The notes under the pieces are model-generated. The model ran no database searches. It was not told the DNA's origin and worked only from the letters and a program-made list of their open reading frames with translations. The position numbers and the translations under genes were made by a program. 64,000 nt of DNA from contig JACVCH010000020.1 of assembly GCA_016742175.1 (NCBI GenBank), forward strand, positions 1-64,000. The letters run 5' to 3'. The stretch comes from Rhizobiaceae bacterium. GTDB taxonomy: Bacteria; Pseudomonadota; Alphaproteobacteria; Rhizobiales; Rhizobiaceae. Position 1 is the stretch's first letter. The number at the start of each line of letters is the position of its first letter. Positions 21,006-30,302 of the stretch are shown here, piece after piece.

Positions 21006-21140
21006 CACGGAATGGGTCCCGGCTCTCGCCTCGCTTCGCTCGGACTTCGGCCGGAATGACGCCCGCCGCCGCTGGTGCAGGGTCATCCCGGAAGTTGATC
21101 GGAGCGGAGGGTCGATCGGCTGTCCGGGAACCATTCCGTG
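21006..21140. repeat. Palindromic repeat family D, tandem copy 2
   Basis: Second 135-bp copy, same orientation, 11 bp after the first, with only scattered differences. It ends six bases before the stop codon of the KAS III gene. Confidence 0.85.
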
Positions 21141-21145
21141 ACCTT

Positions 21146-22273
21146 TCAGGCAACCTTCCGCACGATCACGCTGCCTGCCGAGTATCCCGCGCCGAAGGAG
21201 CAGATGACGCCGAGGCTGCCGGCCGGCAGGTCCGCCGAATGGCGCGAGAAGGCGATGATGGAGCCGGCGGAGGAGGTGTTGGCGAATTCCTGGAGGACGT
21301 TGGGCTGTTCCGCGCGCGTCGGCTCGCGGCCCATGACCTTCGCGCCGATCAGGTCGTTCATGCCCTTGTTGGCCTGATGCAGCCAGAGGCGCGAAAGGTC
21401 GCCCGGCGCGATGCCCTCGTCGGCGAGGTGGTCGAGCATCAGTTCGGCGACCATCGGCACCACTTGCTTGAAGACCTTGCGGCCTTCCTGGCGGAACTGC
21501 ATGTCGCGTCGGTCTTCCATGTGGCCCTCGCGCGTGCGGCGCAGGAAGCCGTTATTGTTGCGGATGTTGTTGGAGAACTCGGTCAGGCAGCGGGTCGACA
21601 GAATCTCGTAGGCGTTGTTCGACGTCGCGTCGTCGAGGCGCTGGAGGATGACGGCGGTGCAGACGTCGCCGAAGATGAAATGGCAATCGCGGTCGCGCCA
21701 TTCCTGGTGGCCGGACGTGATCTCCGGGTTGACCATGAGGATCGCGCGGGCCGAGCCGGAGCGGATCATGTCGGCGGCGGCCTGGATGCCGAAGGTGGCG
21801 GACGAACAGGCGACGTTCATGTCGAAGGCAAAGCCCTTGATGCCGAGCGCTTCCTGCACCTCGATGGCGATGGCCGGATAGGCGCGCTCGTGGTTGGAGG
21901 CGGCGCAGATGACGGCGTCGATGTCGGCGGCGGTCAGGCCCACCTCGTCCATCGCCTTCTTCGCCGCGTCGAGCGCGATTTCGGCCATGATGGAGATGTC
22001 GTCGTCGGCGCGTTCGGGCAGACGCGGGTGCATGGTTTCGGGATCAAGGATGCCCGCCTTGTCCATCACGTAGCGGGCCTCGATGCCGGACGCCTTGACG
22101 ATGAATTCCTCGCTCGACATCGGCAGCGCCGCGCGCGTGCCAGCCTCGATCTCGCCGGCGTGGGCGGCGTTCTGGCGCGTCGCATAGTCGTTGTAGGAGG
22201 CGACCAGCTCGGCATTGGTGACGATCTGCGGCGGCGTGAAGATGCCCGTGCCGGTGATGGCAACCTTGTGCAT
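21146..22273 (-). CDS. 3-oxoacyl-ACP synthase III family protein
   Basis: 375 residues from ATG 22273 (GGGAA ribosome-binding site). Thiolase-fold condensing enzyme: nucleophile Cys 156 in NVACSSATFG, catalytic His in WLHQANKGMND, Asn in EFANTSSAGS, and C-terminal SFGAGYSAGSVIV. It is about 50 residues longer than FabH because of an N-terminal insert (residues ~30-95). This places it in a FabH-like subgroup rather than the housekeeping KAS III. Substrate unknown. Divergent from zwf. Confidence 0.82.
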   Translation of the reverse strand: MHKVAITGTGIFTPPQIVTNAELVASYNDYATRQNAAHAGEIEAGTRAALPMSSEEFIVKASGIEARYVMDKAGILDPETMHPRLPERADDDISIMAEIALDAAKKAMDEVGLTAADIDAVICAASNHERAYPAIAIEVQEALGIKGFAFDMNVACSSATFGIQAAADMIRSGSARAILMVNPEITSGHQEWRDRDCHFIFGDVCTAVILQRLDDATSNNAYEILSTRCLTEFSNNIRNNNGFLRRTREGHMEDRRDMQFRQEGRKVFKQVVPMVAELMLDHLADEGIAPGDLSRLWLHQANKGMNDLIGAKVMGREPTRAEQPNVLQEFANTSSAGSIIAFSRHSADLPAGSLGVICSFGAGYSAGSVIVRKVA

Positions 22274-22425
22274 GATTTTTCCCGTCATCTGCGGCAGGCT
22301 GCGTGCTGCCTTTCGGTGAGAGATAGGCCAAAACGGGACAAGGGCAAAGCAAGAAGGATTCCCGCGGGGGCTGGCCAATCTAAATCGATTAGAGTATACG
22401 AAACGCAACGACAGCAGCGAGCCCC

Positions 22426-23901
22426 ATGCGCATGACCAGCACGACCATTCCCGTCGAGCCCTTCGATTTCGTCGTCTTCGGCGGCACCGGCGACCTTGCC
22501 GAGCGCAAGCTTCTGCCCGCGCTCTACCAGCGGCAGAAGGCGGGGCAGTTTTCCGAGCCGACGCGCATCTTCGGCGCCTCGCGCTCCGAGCTTTCGGACG
22601 ACGAATTTCGCGAATTCGCGCGAAAGGCGATCGCCGAGCACGTGCCTGCGGCCGACATCGACGACGGGCAGGTCGAGCGCTTCCTGAAGCGCATCGCCTA
22701 TGTGCATGTCGATGCGAAGTCGGGCGAGGGTTTCGACCGGCTGAAGGCTGCGATGGGCGAGAGCGAGCGCATCCGCGCCTTCTACCTGGCGGTCGCGCCG
22801 GCGCTTTTCGGCGACATTGCGGCAAATCTCGAAAAGGCGGGGCTGGTGACGCCGGCGAGCCGCATCATCGTGGAAAAGCCGATCGGGCGCGACCTCGCCT
22901 CGGCCAGGGCGCTGAACGATGCGATCGGCCGGGTCTTCGACGAGCAACAGATCTTCCGCATCGACCACTATCTCGGCAAGGAGACGGTGCAGAACCTGAT
23001 GGCGCTGCGCTTTGCCAATGCGCTCTACGAACCGCTGTGGAACTCGGCGCATATCGACCACGTGCAGATCACGGTTGCCGAGGCGGTCGGGCTCGAAGGC
23101 CGCGTTTCCTATTACGACAAGGCCGGCGCGCTGCGCGACATGGTGCAGAACCACATGCTGCAGCTCCTCTGTCTCGTGGCGATGGAGGCGCCGGCGGCGC
23201 TCGATGCGGATGCGGTGCGCGACGAGAAGCTGAAGGTGCTGCGCGCGCTGAAGCGCGTCAATGGCAGCGATTCGCCGAAATTGACCGTGCGCGGGCAATA
23301 CAAGGCCGGCGCTTCGGCGGGCGGCGCGGTCAAATCCTATGCCGACGAACTCGGCCAGGACAGCGAGACGGAGACCTTCGTCGCGATCAAGGCGGAGATC
23401 GAGAACTGGCGCTGGGCGGGCGTGCCCTTCTATCTGCGGACGGGCAAGCGGCTGGCCGAGCGGGTCTCGGAAATCGTCATCGAGTTCAAGCCGATCCCGC
23501 ATTCGATCTTCGAGGAAAGCGCCGGCAATGTCGTCGCCAACCAGCTCGTGATCCGGCTGCAGCCCGACGAGGGCGTCAAGCAGTTCATCATGATCAAGGA
23601 CCCCGGCCCCGGCGGCATGCGGCTGCGCAACGTCGCGCTCGACATGAGCTTCGCGCAGGCCTTCGACGTGCGCAATCCCGACGCCTATGAGCGGCTGATC
23701 ATGGATGTGGTGCGCGGCAACCAGACGCTGTTCATGCGCCGCGACGAGGTGGAAGCGGCGTGGCGCTGGATCGACCCGATCCTCGAGGCCTGGGACGAGA
23801 ATCAGCAGGGCGTGCAGGGCTATACGTCGGGGACGTGGGGTCCCTCGGGCTCGATCGCGCTGATCGAGCGGGACGGGCGGACGTGGCACGAGAGTATTTA
23901 A
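22426..23901 (+). CDS. zwf: Glucose-6-phosphate dehydrogenase
   Basis: 491 residues. NADP-binding GGTGDLA at 19-25, EKPIGRD at 150-156, and the substrate/active-site motif RIDHYLGK at 178-185. Oxidises glucose-6-phosphate to 6-phosphogluconolactone. First gene of zwf-pgl-edd, the Entner-Doudoroff entry. ATG 22426 and 22432 are both possible starts. A palindromic repeat follows the gene and separates it from pgl. Confidence 0.95.
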   Translation: MRMTSTTIPVEPFDFVVFGGTGDLAERKLLPALYQRQKAGQFSEPTRIFGASRSELSDDEFREFARKAIAEHVPAADIDDGQVERFLKRIAYVHVDAKSGEGFDRLKAAMGESERIRAFYLAVAPALFGDIAANLEKAGLVTPASRIIVEKPIGRDLASARALNDAIGRVFDEQQIFRIDHYLGKETVQNLMALRFANALYEPLWNSAHIDHVQITVAEAVGLEGRVSYYDKAGALRDMVQNHMLQLLCLVAMEAPAALDADAVRDEKLKVLRALKRVNGSDSPKLTVRGQYKAGASAGGAVKSYADELGQDSETETFVAIKAEIENWRWAGVPFYLRTGKRLAERVSEIVIEFKPIPHSIFEESAGNVVANQLVIRLQPDEGVKQFIMIKDPGPGGMRLRNVALDMSFAQAFDVRNPDAYERLIMDVVRGNQTLFMRRDEVEAAWRWIDPILEAWDENQQGVQGYTSGTWGPSGSIALIERDGRTWHESI

Positions 23902-23936
23902 AGGTGGCTTTGTTGATCCGGCGATCGTCGCGCCAA

Positions 23937-24107
23937 TACCCCTCATCCGACCCTTCGGGCCACCTTCTCCCACAAGGGGAGAAGGCAAGATCTGCGCGTC
24001 TGAAGCCGCAAGTCACTGAGGTCGTGATTTGCGGGAACGGAGAGGCGCCTTCCCTTCTCCCCTTGTGGGAGAAGGTGGCCGAGCGGAGCTCGGTCGGATG
24101 AGGGGTG
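23937..24107. repeat. Palindromic repeat family B copy 1, supplies the pgl start codon
   Basis: Inverted repeat with outer arms ACCCCTCATCCGA / TCGGATGAGGGGT and inner arms CCACCTTCTCCCACAAGGGG / CCCCTTGTGGGAGAAGGTGG, about 170 bp in all. The right arm contains the ATG (24098) used by pgl. A second copy is at 32335-32513. Confidence 0.85.
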
Positions 24108-24901
24108 ACTGGCGCGAGTTCGCGGATTCGGATGCGGTGGCGACGGCGCTGGCGGGGGATGTCGCGGGCCGGTTGGCGGAGGCGATCGCGGCGCGCGGGC
24201 GGGCGGTGCTGGCGGTTTCGGGCGGGACGACGCCGGTTCGGTTTTTTGGGGAATTGTCGAAGGCGGCGATTGATTGGAGCAAGGTGGTCGTGACGCTGGT
24301 CGACGAGCGGTTCGTGCCGCCGACGCATGAGCGGTCGAACGAGAGGCTGGTGCGGGAGAATCTGCTGGTCGGACGGGCGGCGGAGGCGCGGTTCGTGGGG
24401 ATGTATTTTGGTGCGGGGAGCGTCGAAGAGGCGGCACGGCTGGCGAGCGGGGCGGTTTCGGCGTTGATGCCGGTGGATGTGCTGGTGCTGGGGATGGGGA
24501 CGGATGGGCATACGGCTTCGCTGTTTCCGGATGCCACTGGCATTGCGGAGATGTTGCGCCCCCCCACTCCGTCTCGGGCTTCGCCCGAGCCACCGTTCCG
24601 GGGCGAGCCACGGGTCTCGCCCGTCCTTCGGACCCCCCCGTTGGAGGGCGAGGAAAGGCCAACCGGAGGGGGCGAGGAACGGCTAGCCGGAGATGTCGTA
24701 TTGCCTGTTCATGCGCGGAGTGCGGGGGAGGCGCGGTTGACGTTGTCGCTTGCGGCCATCTGCAAAGCGCGTGCGGTTTTCCTACATATCGAGGGGGCGC
24801 AGAAGCGGGGCGTGCTGGAGCGCGCGGCTGCCGAGAAGCTTCCCGTCGCGGCCGTCCTCGCGGCTGTCGAAACACCTGTCGTCACCTATTGGGCGCCATA
24901 G
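24098..24901 (+). CDS. pgl: 6-phosphogluconolactonase with in-frame repeat insertion
   Basis: 267 residues. Hydrolyses 6-phosphogluconolactone. Family motifs are intact: [49 protein letters not shown], and [14 protein letters not shown]. Typical members are about 220-240 residues. The excess is a ~44-residue Pro/Arg/Glu-rich insert (residues ~154-198) encoded by a palindromic repeat placed between [12 protein letters not shown] and [15 protein letters not shown], where relatives have a short loop. The start ATG is itself inside the right arm of the upstream repeat. Confidence 0.88.
   Translation: MRGDWREFADSDAVATALAGDVAGRLAEAIAARGRAVLAVSGGTTPVRFFGELSKAAIDWSKVVVTLVDERFVPPTHERSNERLVRENLLVGRAAEARFVGMYFGAGSVEEAARLASGAVSALMPVDVLVLGMGTDGHTASLFPDATGIAEMLRPPTPSRASPEPPFRGEPRVSPVLRTPPLEGEERPTGGGEERLAGDVVLPVHARSAGEARLTLSLAAICKARAVFLHIEGAQKRGVLERAAAEKLPVAAVLAAVETPVVTYWAP
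24559..24690. repeat. Palindromic repeat inserted in frame within pgl
   Basis: About 132 bp (44 codons). The left end CCCCCACTCCGTC resembles the ends of repeat family C at 30144 and 57738. It contains hairpins such as CTCGGGC-TTC-GCCCGAG. No stop codon arises in the pgl frame, so the reading frame is kept. Confidence 0.75.
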
Positions 24902-24915
24902 AAAGTCGAGCGATC

Positions 24916-26730
24916 ATGAGCCTCCACCAGACCGTCGCCGCTGTCACCGACCGCATCCGCGAGCGCTCGCGGGGCGCGCGGGAAACCTATCTGGAACGCG
25001 TCGAGGCGCAGATTTCGCGCGGGGTGCATCGATCGACGCTTTCCTGCGGCAATCTCGCCCACGGTTTTGCCGCCTGCGCGCCGTCCGAGAAGGCGGCCCT
25101 CGCCGGCGACGTCGTGCCCAATCTCGGCATCATCACGTCCTACAACGACATGCTGTCGGCGCATCAGCCCTTCGAGACCTATCCGCAACTGATCAAGGAT
25201 GCCGCGCGCGAGGCAGGCGGCGTCGCGCAGGTTGCGGGCGGCGTGCCGGCGATGTGCGACGGCGTCACTCAAGGGCAGCCGGGCATGGAGATGTCGCTCT
25301 TTTCGCGCGACGTGATCGCGATGGCGACGGCCGTGGGGCTTTCGCACAACATGTTCGACGCGGCGGTCTATCTCGGCGTCTGCGACAAGATCGTGCCGGG
25401 GCTGACGATCGCCGCCTTCACCTTCGGCCACCTGCCCGCGATCTTCGTGCCGGCCGGGCCGATGACGACGGGACTGGCGAATGACGAGAAGGCGCGTGTG
25501 CGCCAGCTCTACGCCGAGGGCAAGGTCGGGCGCGCGGAACTGCTGGAAGCCGAATCGAAGTCCTATCATGGGCCGGGGACGTGCACATTCTACGGCACGG
25601 CGAACTCGAACCAGATGCTGATGGAGATGATGGGGCTGCACGCGCCCGGCTCCTCCTTCGTCAATCCGGGCACCCCGCTGCGCGATGCGCTGACGCGCGA
25701 GGCGGCGAAGCGCGCGCTGGCGATCACCGCGCTCGGCAACGAGTTCACGCCGGTCGGGCGGATGATCGACGAGCGGTCGATCGTCAACGGTGTCGTCGGC
25801 CTGCACGCGACGGGCGGGTCGACCAACCACACGATCCATTTGATCGCGATGGCGGCGGCGGCCGGGATCAAGCTGACATGGCAGGACATTTCGGAGCTTT
25901 CCGACGTGGTACCGCTCTTGGCGCGCGTCTATCCGAACGGGCTTGCCGACGTGAACCATTTTCACGCGGCAGGCGGGCTCGGCTTCCTGATCCGCGAGCT
26001 TCTCGATGCCGGCCTTGCGCATGAGGACGTGCAGACCGTCTGGGGCGAAGGGCTGCGGCCCTATGCCGTCGAGGCAAAGCTGAATGCCGACGGCACCGTG
26101 GCGCGCGAGCCGGCGCCGGCCGTCAGCGGCAACGACAAGGTGCTGGCCCCCTTCCCCAAGGCCTTCCAGCCGACCGGCGGGCTGAAGGTGCTGAAAGGCA
26201 ATCTCGGCGCAGCGATCATCAAGACCTCGGCCGTCAAGCCGGAGCGCCGCGTGATCGAGGCGCCCGCGAAGGTGTTCGACAGCCAGGAGGCGTTGAACGC
26301 CGCCTTCAAGGCGGGCGAATTGGACTGCGACTTCGTCGCGGTGGTGCGCTTCCAGGGACCGAAGGCGAACGGGATGCCTGAGCTTCACCGGCTGACGACC
26401 GTGCTCGGCGTGTTGCAGGACCGCGGCCACAAGGTCGCGCTCGTCACCGACGGGCGCATGTCGGGCGCGTCGGGCAAGGTGCCGGCGGCGATCCACGTGA
26501 CGCCAGAAGCGCTCGACGGCGGGGCGATCGGCAAGATCCGGGATGGCGACATCGTGCTGGTCGATGGGGAGGCCGGTGCGTTGCAGGTCGAGGTGGATGC
26601 GGCGGAACTGGCTGCGCGCGTCGTCGAATTGCCGGACCTGTCGGCGAACGGGTTTGGGCTGGGGCGCGAACTGTTCGAGAATTTCCGGCAGGTGGCCGGG
26701 CGGGCCGATCAGGGTGCGGTGGTGTTCTGA
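24916..26730 (+). CDS. edd: Phosphogluconate dehydratase
   Basis: 604 residues, the standard Edd length. Dehydrates 6-phosphogluconate to KDPG. IlvD/Edd family marks: [48 protein letters not shown] (Fe-S ligand Cys), and [18 protein letters not shown]. Start ATG 24916, 14 bp after pgl. Last gene of zwf-pgl-edd; eda is not in the window. Its 3' end overlaps the convergent methyltransferase gene by 22 bp. Confidence 0.95.
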   Translation: MSLHQTVAAVTDRIRERSRGARETYLERVEAQISRGVHRSTLSCGNLAHGFAACAPSEKAALAGDVVPNLGIITSYNDMLSAHQPFETYPQLIKDAAREAGGVAQVAGGVPAMCDGVTQGQPGMEMSLFSRDVIAMATAVGLSHNMFDAAVYLGVCDKIVPGLTIAAFTFGHLPAIFVPAGPMTTGLANDEKARVRQLYAEGKVGRAELLEAESKSYHGPGTCTFYGTANSNQMLMEMMGLHAPGSSFVNPGTPLRDALTREAAKRALAITALGNEFTPVGRMIDERSIVNGVVGLHATGGSTNHTIHLIAMAAAAGIKLTWQDISELSDVVPLLARVYPNGLADVNHFHAAGGLGFLIRELLDAGLAHEDVQTVWGEGLRPYAVEAKLNADGTVAREPAPAVSGNDKVLAPFPKAFQPTGGLKVLKGNLGAAIIKTSAVKPERRVIEAPAKVFDSQEALNAAFKAGELDCDFVAVVRFQGPKANGMPELHRLTTVLGVLQDRGHKVALVTDGRMSGASGKVPAAIHVTPEALDGGAIGKIRDGDIVLVDGEAGALQVEVDAAELAARVVELPDLSANGFGLGRELFENFRQVAGRADQGAVVF

Positions 26731-27476
26731 TCGTCGCGCCGCAGCCGCGCGGCTCCCGCGCCCTGCGGCGAGAGGACCGGCACGAACACGCGGCGGGAGG
26801 CGCGCTGGGTGACCGGAAGGCCCTGGTAGACGCGCTTTTGCGCTTCGACGACCAGAACGCCGGCGAAGACCGGCCAGAAGCGGCGGCCGGTGCGCTCCAA
26901 AAGCGAATAGAGCCGCATCATGAAGCGGCGTTCCATCGGCGGGAAATGCAGCGCGTCGGACCATGGGCCGGGCGTGAAGTTGGCATCGCGCAGGAGGCTC
27001 GATAGCTGGCCTCTCGAGAACGGGCGACCGGTGCCGAAGGGCGTGTGCTCCATGCGGGCCCAGACGCCGCGCCGGTTTGGCACGACCAGCACCAGACGGC
27101 CACCGGGCGCCAGCACACGCCACATTTCGACCAGCATCTCGCGCGGGTTTTCGGCATGTTCGAGCGCGTGGACGAGGAGGATGCGGTCGACTGAGGAATC
27201 GTGCAGCGGCAGTTCCTCCTCGAAGACCAGCGCGGTCGCGCACGGCTTGCCGGCGGGCCACGGGACGGCGCCCTGCTGCGCCGGCATGAAGGCGAAGACG
27301 CGGTCGGCGTCGGTGCCGAACCTCTCCAGCCAGGGCAGCGCATAGCCGAGGCCGACGAGGCGCTCGCGGCTCAGATTCGCCCAGACCGACGAGATGCCCA
27401 TGGCGATCGAGCGCTCGGCGAGCTTGCCGAGCGTCGTGGCGTAGAAGGCGCGCAGGTCGACGATGTCGTTTCTCAT
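26709..27476 (-). CDS. Class I SAM-dependent methyltransferase
   Basis: 255 residues from ATG 27476. Methyltransferase type 11-like pattern: [21 protein letters not shown] (motif I region is degenerate), [19 protein letters not shown], and [18 protein letters not shown]. Cytoplasmic; substrate unknown. In rhizobia this type of gene commonly lies beside gloB in divergent orientation, as here; the functional link is unproven. Confidence 0.78.
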   Translation of the reverse strand: MRNDIVDLRAFYATTLGKLAERSIAMGISSVWANLSRERLVGLGYALPWLERFGTDADRVFAFMPAQQGAVPWPAGKPCATALVFEEELPLHDSSVDRILLVHALEHAENPREMLVEMWRVLAPGGRLVLVVPNRRGVWARMEHTPFGTGRPFSRGQLSSLLRDANFTPGPWSDALHFPPMERRFMMRLYSLLERTGRRFWPVFAGVLVVEAQKRVYQGLPVTQRASRRVFVPVLSPQGAGAARLRRDDQNTTAP

Positions 27477-27554
27477 GGCACGAAAACTAGCCGTCCCGCG
27501 GTGACTTTGCCAAGCCGCCGCCCTATCGTTTGCGCCGATACGAAGGAGATTTCG

Positions 27555-28322
27555 ATGGGACTGCGAGTCGAACAATTCATGTGCCGCACCGACAATTTCG
27601 GCATCCTGATCCGCGACGAGGCGACGGGGACGGTCGGGCTGATCGACGCGCCGGAGGAAGGGCCAATACTGGAGGCCATCGAACGGACGGGCTGGACGCC
27701 GAGCGTGCTCTTCGTCACCCATCACCATCCCGACCATGTCGAGGCCAATTTGGCGCTGAAGGCGCGGTTCAAGCTGAAGATCGTCGGGCCGAAGGCGGAA
27801 GCGGCGAAGATTCCGGGCATCGACGAGACGGTGGAAGAAGGCTCGGACCTTACCTTCGGCGCGGAGCGCGTGCGGGTGATCGAGACGCCGGGACATACGG
27901 CGGGGCATGTCGCTTACGTCTTCGAGAATTCGGGCGTGGCATTCACCGCCGACACGCTGTTCGCGCTCGGCTGCGGGCGCCTCTTCGAGGGCACGCCGGC
28001 GACGATGCACGCGTCGCTCAAGAAGCTGGCCGCCCTGCCCGCCGAAACGCGGGTCTATTGCGGCCACGAATACACGCTCTCCAATGCCCGCTTCGCGATG
28101 ACGATCGACCCGACCAACCCGGCGCTGAAGGCGCGGGTGGCGAAGATCGAGGCGCTGCGCGCGCAGGGCAAGCCGACGCTGCCGACGACGATCGGCGACG
28201 AGCTTTCGACCAACCCGTTCCTGCGCCCGCACGACCCGGCGATCCGCAAGGGGCTGGGGATGGAAAAGGCGAGCGACGCGGAGGTGTTCGCGGAGATACG
28301 GAAGCGGAAGGACGTCTCGTAA
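27555..28322 (+). CDS. gloB: Hydroxyacylglutathione hydrolase (glyoxalase II)
   Basis: 255 residues, usual length. Metallo-beta-lactamase fold with THHHPDH at residues 55-61, later metal ligands in TPGHTAGH, FTADTLFALGCGRLFEG and CGHEYTLSNARF. Hydrolyses S-lactoylglutathione to lactate and glutathione. Perfect AAGGAGA ribosome-binding site before ATG 27555. The stop codon is inside a large terminal palindrome. Confidence 0.94.
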   Translation: MGLRVEQFMCRTDNFGILIRDEATGTVGLIDAPEEGPILEAIERTGWTPSVLFVTHHHPDHVEANLALKARFKLKIVGPKAEAAKIPGIDETVEEGSDLTFGAERVRVIETPGHTAGHVAYVFENSGVAFTADTLFALGCGRLFEGTPATMHASLKKLAALPAETRVYCGHEYTLSNARFAMTIDPTNPALKARVAKIEALRAQGKPTLPTTIGDELSTNPFLRPHDPAIRKGLGMEKASDAEVFAEIRKRKDVS

Positions 28323-28463
28323 GGTCTTGTGATCTTCTGGCTTGGACGGCCTGCAAACAACGGATTTCTCCGATCCGGCGCTCACGTACTCAAGTACGCT
28401 CCGCTCCGGTTCTCGAAATCAGCCGTTTTCGCCTCGCCCAAACCAGAACCTCGACAAGACCTT
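28321..28463. repeat. 143-bp palindromic element between gloB and yhhN-like gene
   Basis: Outer arms AAGGTCTTGT / ACAAGACCTT are perfect and touch both flanking stop codons. The centre contains GCTCACGTACTCAAGTACGC. It may act as a bidirectional terminator between the two convergent genes as well as being a mobile-type repeat. Confidence 0.7.
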
Positions 28464-29134
28464 CAAGCCAGCACGCCGAGCACGATGGCGATCTGGGCGG
28501 CGATGTAGGTGATCCAGATGGCCGGGCCGGTGACGGTGCGCTGCGGCGCGTCGGCCGGGAGCAGGAAGCGCTCGGTGGCAAGGATGGCGTCGGAGGCAAT
28601 GAAGAGGGCGGCGCCGGCCATCACGGCAGGCGATTGCATGGTGAAGGCGGTGACGCCCATGGCGACGATGGCGAGCATGTAGGCGAGGACGGCGGGGCGC
28701 ATCGCGGCGTCGAGCGCAGGCCAGAGCCGGGTCAGCATGAATATGCCGAAGGCGCAGATTGCGAGCGCGGCGGCGAGGCGCCACGGCTCGGCGAGGAGGA
28801 TCGCAAGGCCCGCGCTGCCGGTCGCGAACAGCGCGACATAGGCGACATGCGCCGCGAGAAACGCGCCGAGGCCGGCAAGGAAGAAGCGGTCGTCATCTTC
28901 CTGCGCCAGTGCCAAATCTCCGAGCGCGCTCAACGCCAGCGCCAGGGCGAGGAGCCACGGTCCGCCTTCGGTGAAGCTCAACCAGGCGAGCGCGGCGAGC
29001 GGGAGGGTCTTGACCACACTGCGTCGCCACGAGACCGGCAGGTTGCGGGCGTAGAGGTAGATGATCGCGGCGAGGATCGCGAGGATGAGCGCGCCGTTCG
29101 CCTGCGCTTCGATGCCTCCGGGAAAGGGCAGCAT
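28463..29134 (-). CDS. Lysoplasmalogenase-family (YhhN/TMEM86) membrane protein
   Basis: 223 residues with about seven or eight transmembrane helices. The YhhN family pattern is visible: ALGDLALAQEDDDRFFLAGLGAF and ALFIASDAILATERFL, each with the conserved Asp residues. Family enzymes cleave the vinyl-ether bond of lysoplasmalogens; the bacterial role is poorly known. ATG 29134 overlaps the stop of the upstream DMT transporter (TGATG), so the two are coupled. Confidence 0.82.
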   Translation of the reverse strand: MLPFPGGIEAQANGALILAILAAIIYLYARNLPVSWRRSVVKTLPLAALAWLSFTEGGPWLLALALALSALGDLALAQEDDDRFFLAGLGAFLAAHVAYVALFATGSAGLAILLAEPWRLAAALAICAFGIFMLTRLWPALDAAMRPAVLAYMLAIVAMGVTAFTMQSPAVMAGAALFIASDAILATERFLLPADAPQRTVTGPAIWITYIAAQIAIVLGVLA

Positions 29135-30009
29135 CACGCTTCAACCGTGCGGCGGCGTGTGAACATGTTCTTCGCCGCCAATGCGGCGCCGGCCGTGATC
29201 AGCAGGCAGGCGGCGAGGATGTGCGTGGTGGCGGCGGCCGCGCCGGCGGCGATCAGCACCAGCGTCGACAAGAGCGGCGCGGCATAGCTCGCCGCCCCCA
29301 GGACCTGGATGTTGCCGTGCTTGACGCCATGGTCCCAGGTGTAGAACGCCGCGCCGACCGGCATCAGGCCGAGGCCGAGGACGGCGAGCCATTGCCCCGT
29401 CCCCTGCGGCCAGACCGTCTCTTCCAGCGCGACATGGCAGGCGAAGGAGAGGAGCGCGGTGGCGAGGCAGAACCATGTGACCATCGAGGTCGGCACCGCC
29501 GCGAAACGGCGCGACAGGAGCGAATAGCCGGCCCAGAAGACGGCGCAAACGGCCGCCATCGCATAGCCGAACGCATAGGTCGCGTCGAAGGCGAGATTGC
29601 CGCCATTGGTGACGATCAGGAACGTGCCGGCGAGGCCCATCAGCGCGCCGGCGACATGGTGCCAGCCGAGGCGTTCGCCCGGCATCAGGACCGAGCCGAG
29701 CACGATCAGGAGCGGCCACAGATAGGCGATCAGGCTCGCCTCGACGGCCGGCGCGTTGCGCAGGGCGGTGAAGTAGAAGAAGTGGTAGCCGAAGAGCCCG
29801 CCGATGCCGACGAGCCAGACGATGGGCGGGATGTTCACGCGTTCGCGCGGCGGGGCGGCGATGCGCATGGCGAGGCCGACGAGCGTGCCGACGGTGAAGG
29901 TGAGGCCGGAGAGCAGGAAGGGCGGGACGTTGCCGGACGCGGCGGTGAAAAGCGCCAGCAGCGCCCACATGATGACCGCCGTAAAGCCGATTGCCGTTGC
30001 CCGCGCCAT
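29134..30009 (-). CDS. EamA/DMT transporter, YddG-like
   Basis: 291 residues with ten transmembrane helices. The opening TAVIMWALLALFTAASGNVPPFLLSGLTF and internal AYLWPLLIVLGSVLMPGE resemble aromatic amino acid exporter YddG. Start at ATG 30009; earlier in-frame codons come from repeat DNA. Exported substrate is uncertain. Coupled to the YhhN-like gene. Confidence 0.78.
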   Translation of the reverse strand: MARATAIGFTAVIMWALLALFTAASGNVPPFLLSGLTFTVGTLVGLAMRIAAPPRERVNIPPIVWLVGIGGLFGYHFFYFTALRNAPAVEASLIAYLWPLLIVLGSVLMPGERLGWHHVAGALMGLAGTFLIVTNGGNLAFDATYAFGYAMAAVCAVFWAGYSLLSRRFAAVPTSMVTWFCLATALLSFACHVALEETVWPQGTGQWLAVLGLGLMPVGAAFYTWDHGVKHGNIQVLGAASYAAPLLSTLVLIAAGAAAATTHILAACLLITAGAALAAKNMFTRRRTVEA

Positions 30010-30083
30010 GGAATGTTCCTGTTTGGTGGTGGCGTAGCGCGGGTGGGGGATTGAGACAAGTCGGTTGGTTGAGGGGGTGGTGC

Positions 30084-30293
30084 AGACCCCCACTCCGGCC
30101 CTTCGGGCCACCTCTCCCCCTCAAAAGTTGAGGCGGCGGTGAAGACCCCCACTCCGTCACGCTTCGCGCGCCACCTCTCCCCCTCAAAGGGGGAGAGGAA
30201 AGCCTGCCGCGATCACAGCGTCCAATCCAGCTTGGGTTCCTCTCCCCTTTTGAGGGGGAGAGGTGGCGCGCGAAGCGCGACGGAGTGGGGGTC
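30084..30293. repeat. Palindromic repeat family C: half copy plus full copy
   Basis: A half element (30084-30132, GACCCCCACTCCGGCC... ending in CCTCAAAAG) is followed by a full inverted repeat (30144-30293). The full copy has outer arms GACCCCCACTCCGTC / GACGGAGTGGGGGTC and inner arms CCACCTCTCCCCCTCAAA / TTTGAGGGGGAGAGGTGG (with one extra T). This fills the ~290-bp gap between two genes; no other signal seen. Confidence 0.85.
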
Positions 30294-30302
30294 TGCGCGA
30301 GG

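Noticed and set aside
20860-21140. Possible CRISPR array
   Set aside because: Only two 135-bp copies, each internally palindromic, with an 11-bp gap; not repeat-spacer structure, and no cas genes.
22285-23988. Long minus-strand frame over zwf
   Set aside because: Antisense shadow of the G6PD gene.
24886-27261. 790-codon minus-strand open frame across edd
   Set aside because: Antisense to well-conserved Edd motifs, Arg/His/Asp-rich composition typical of shadow frames.
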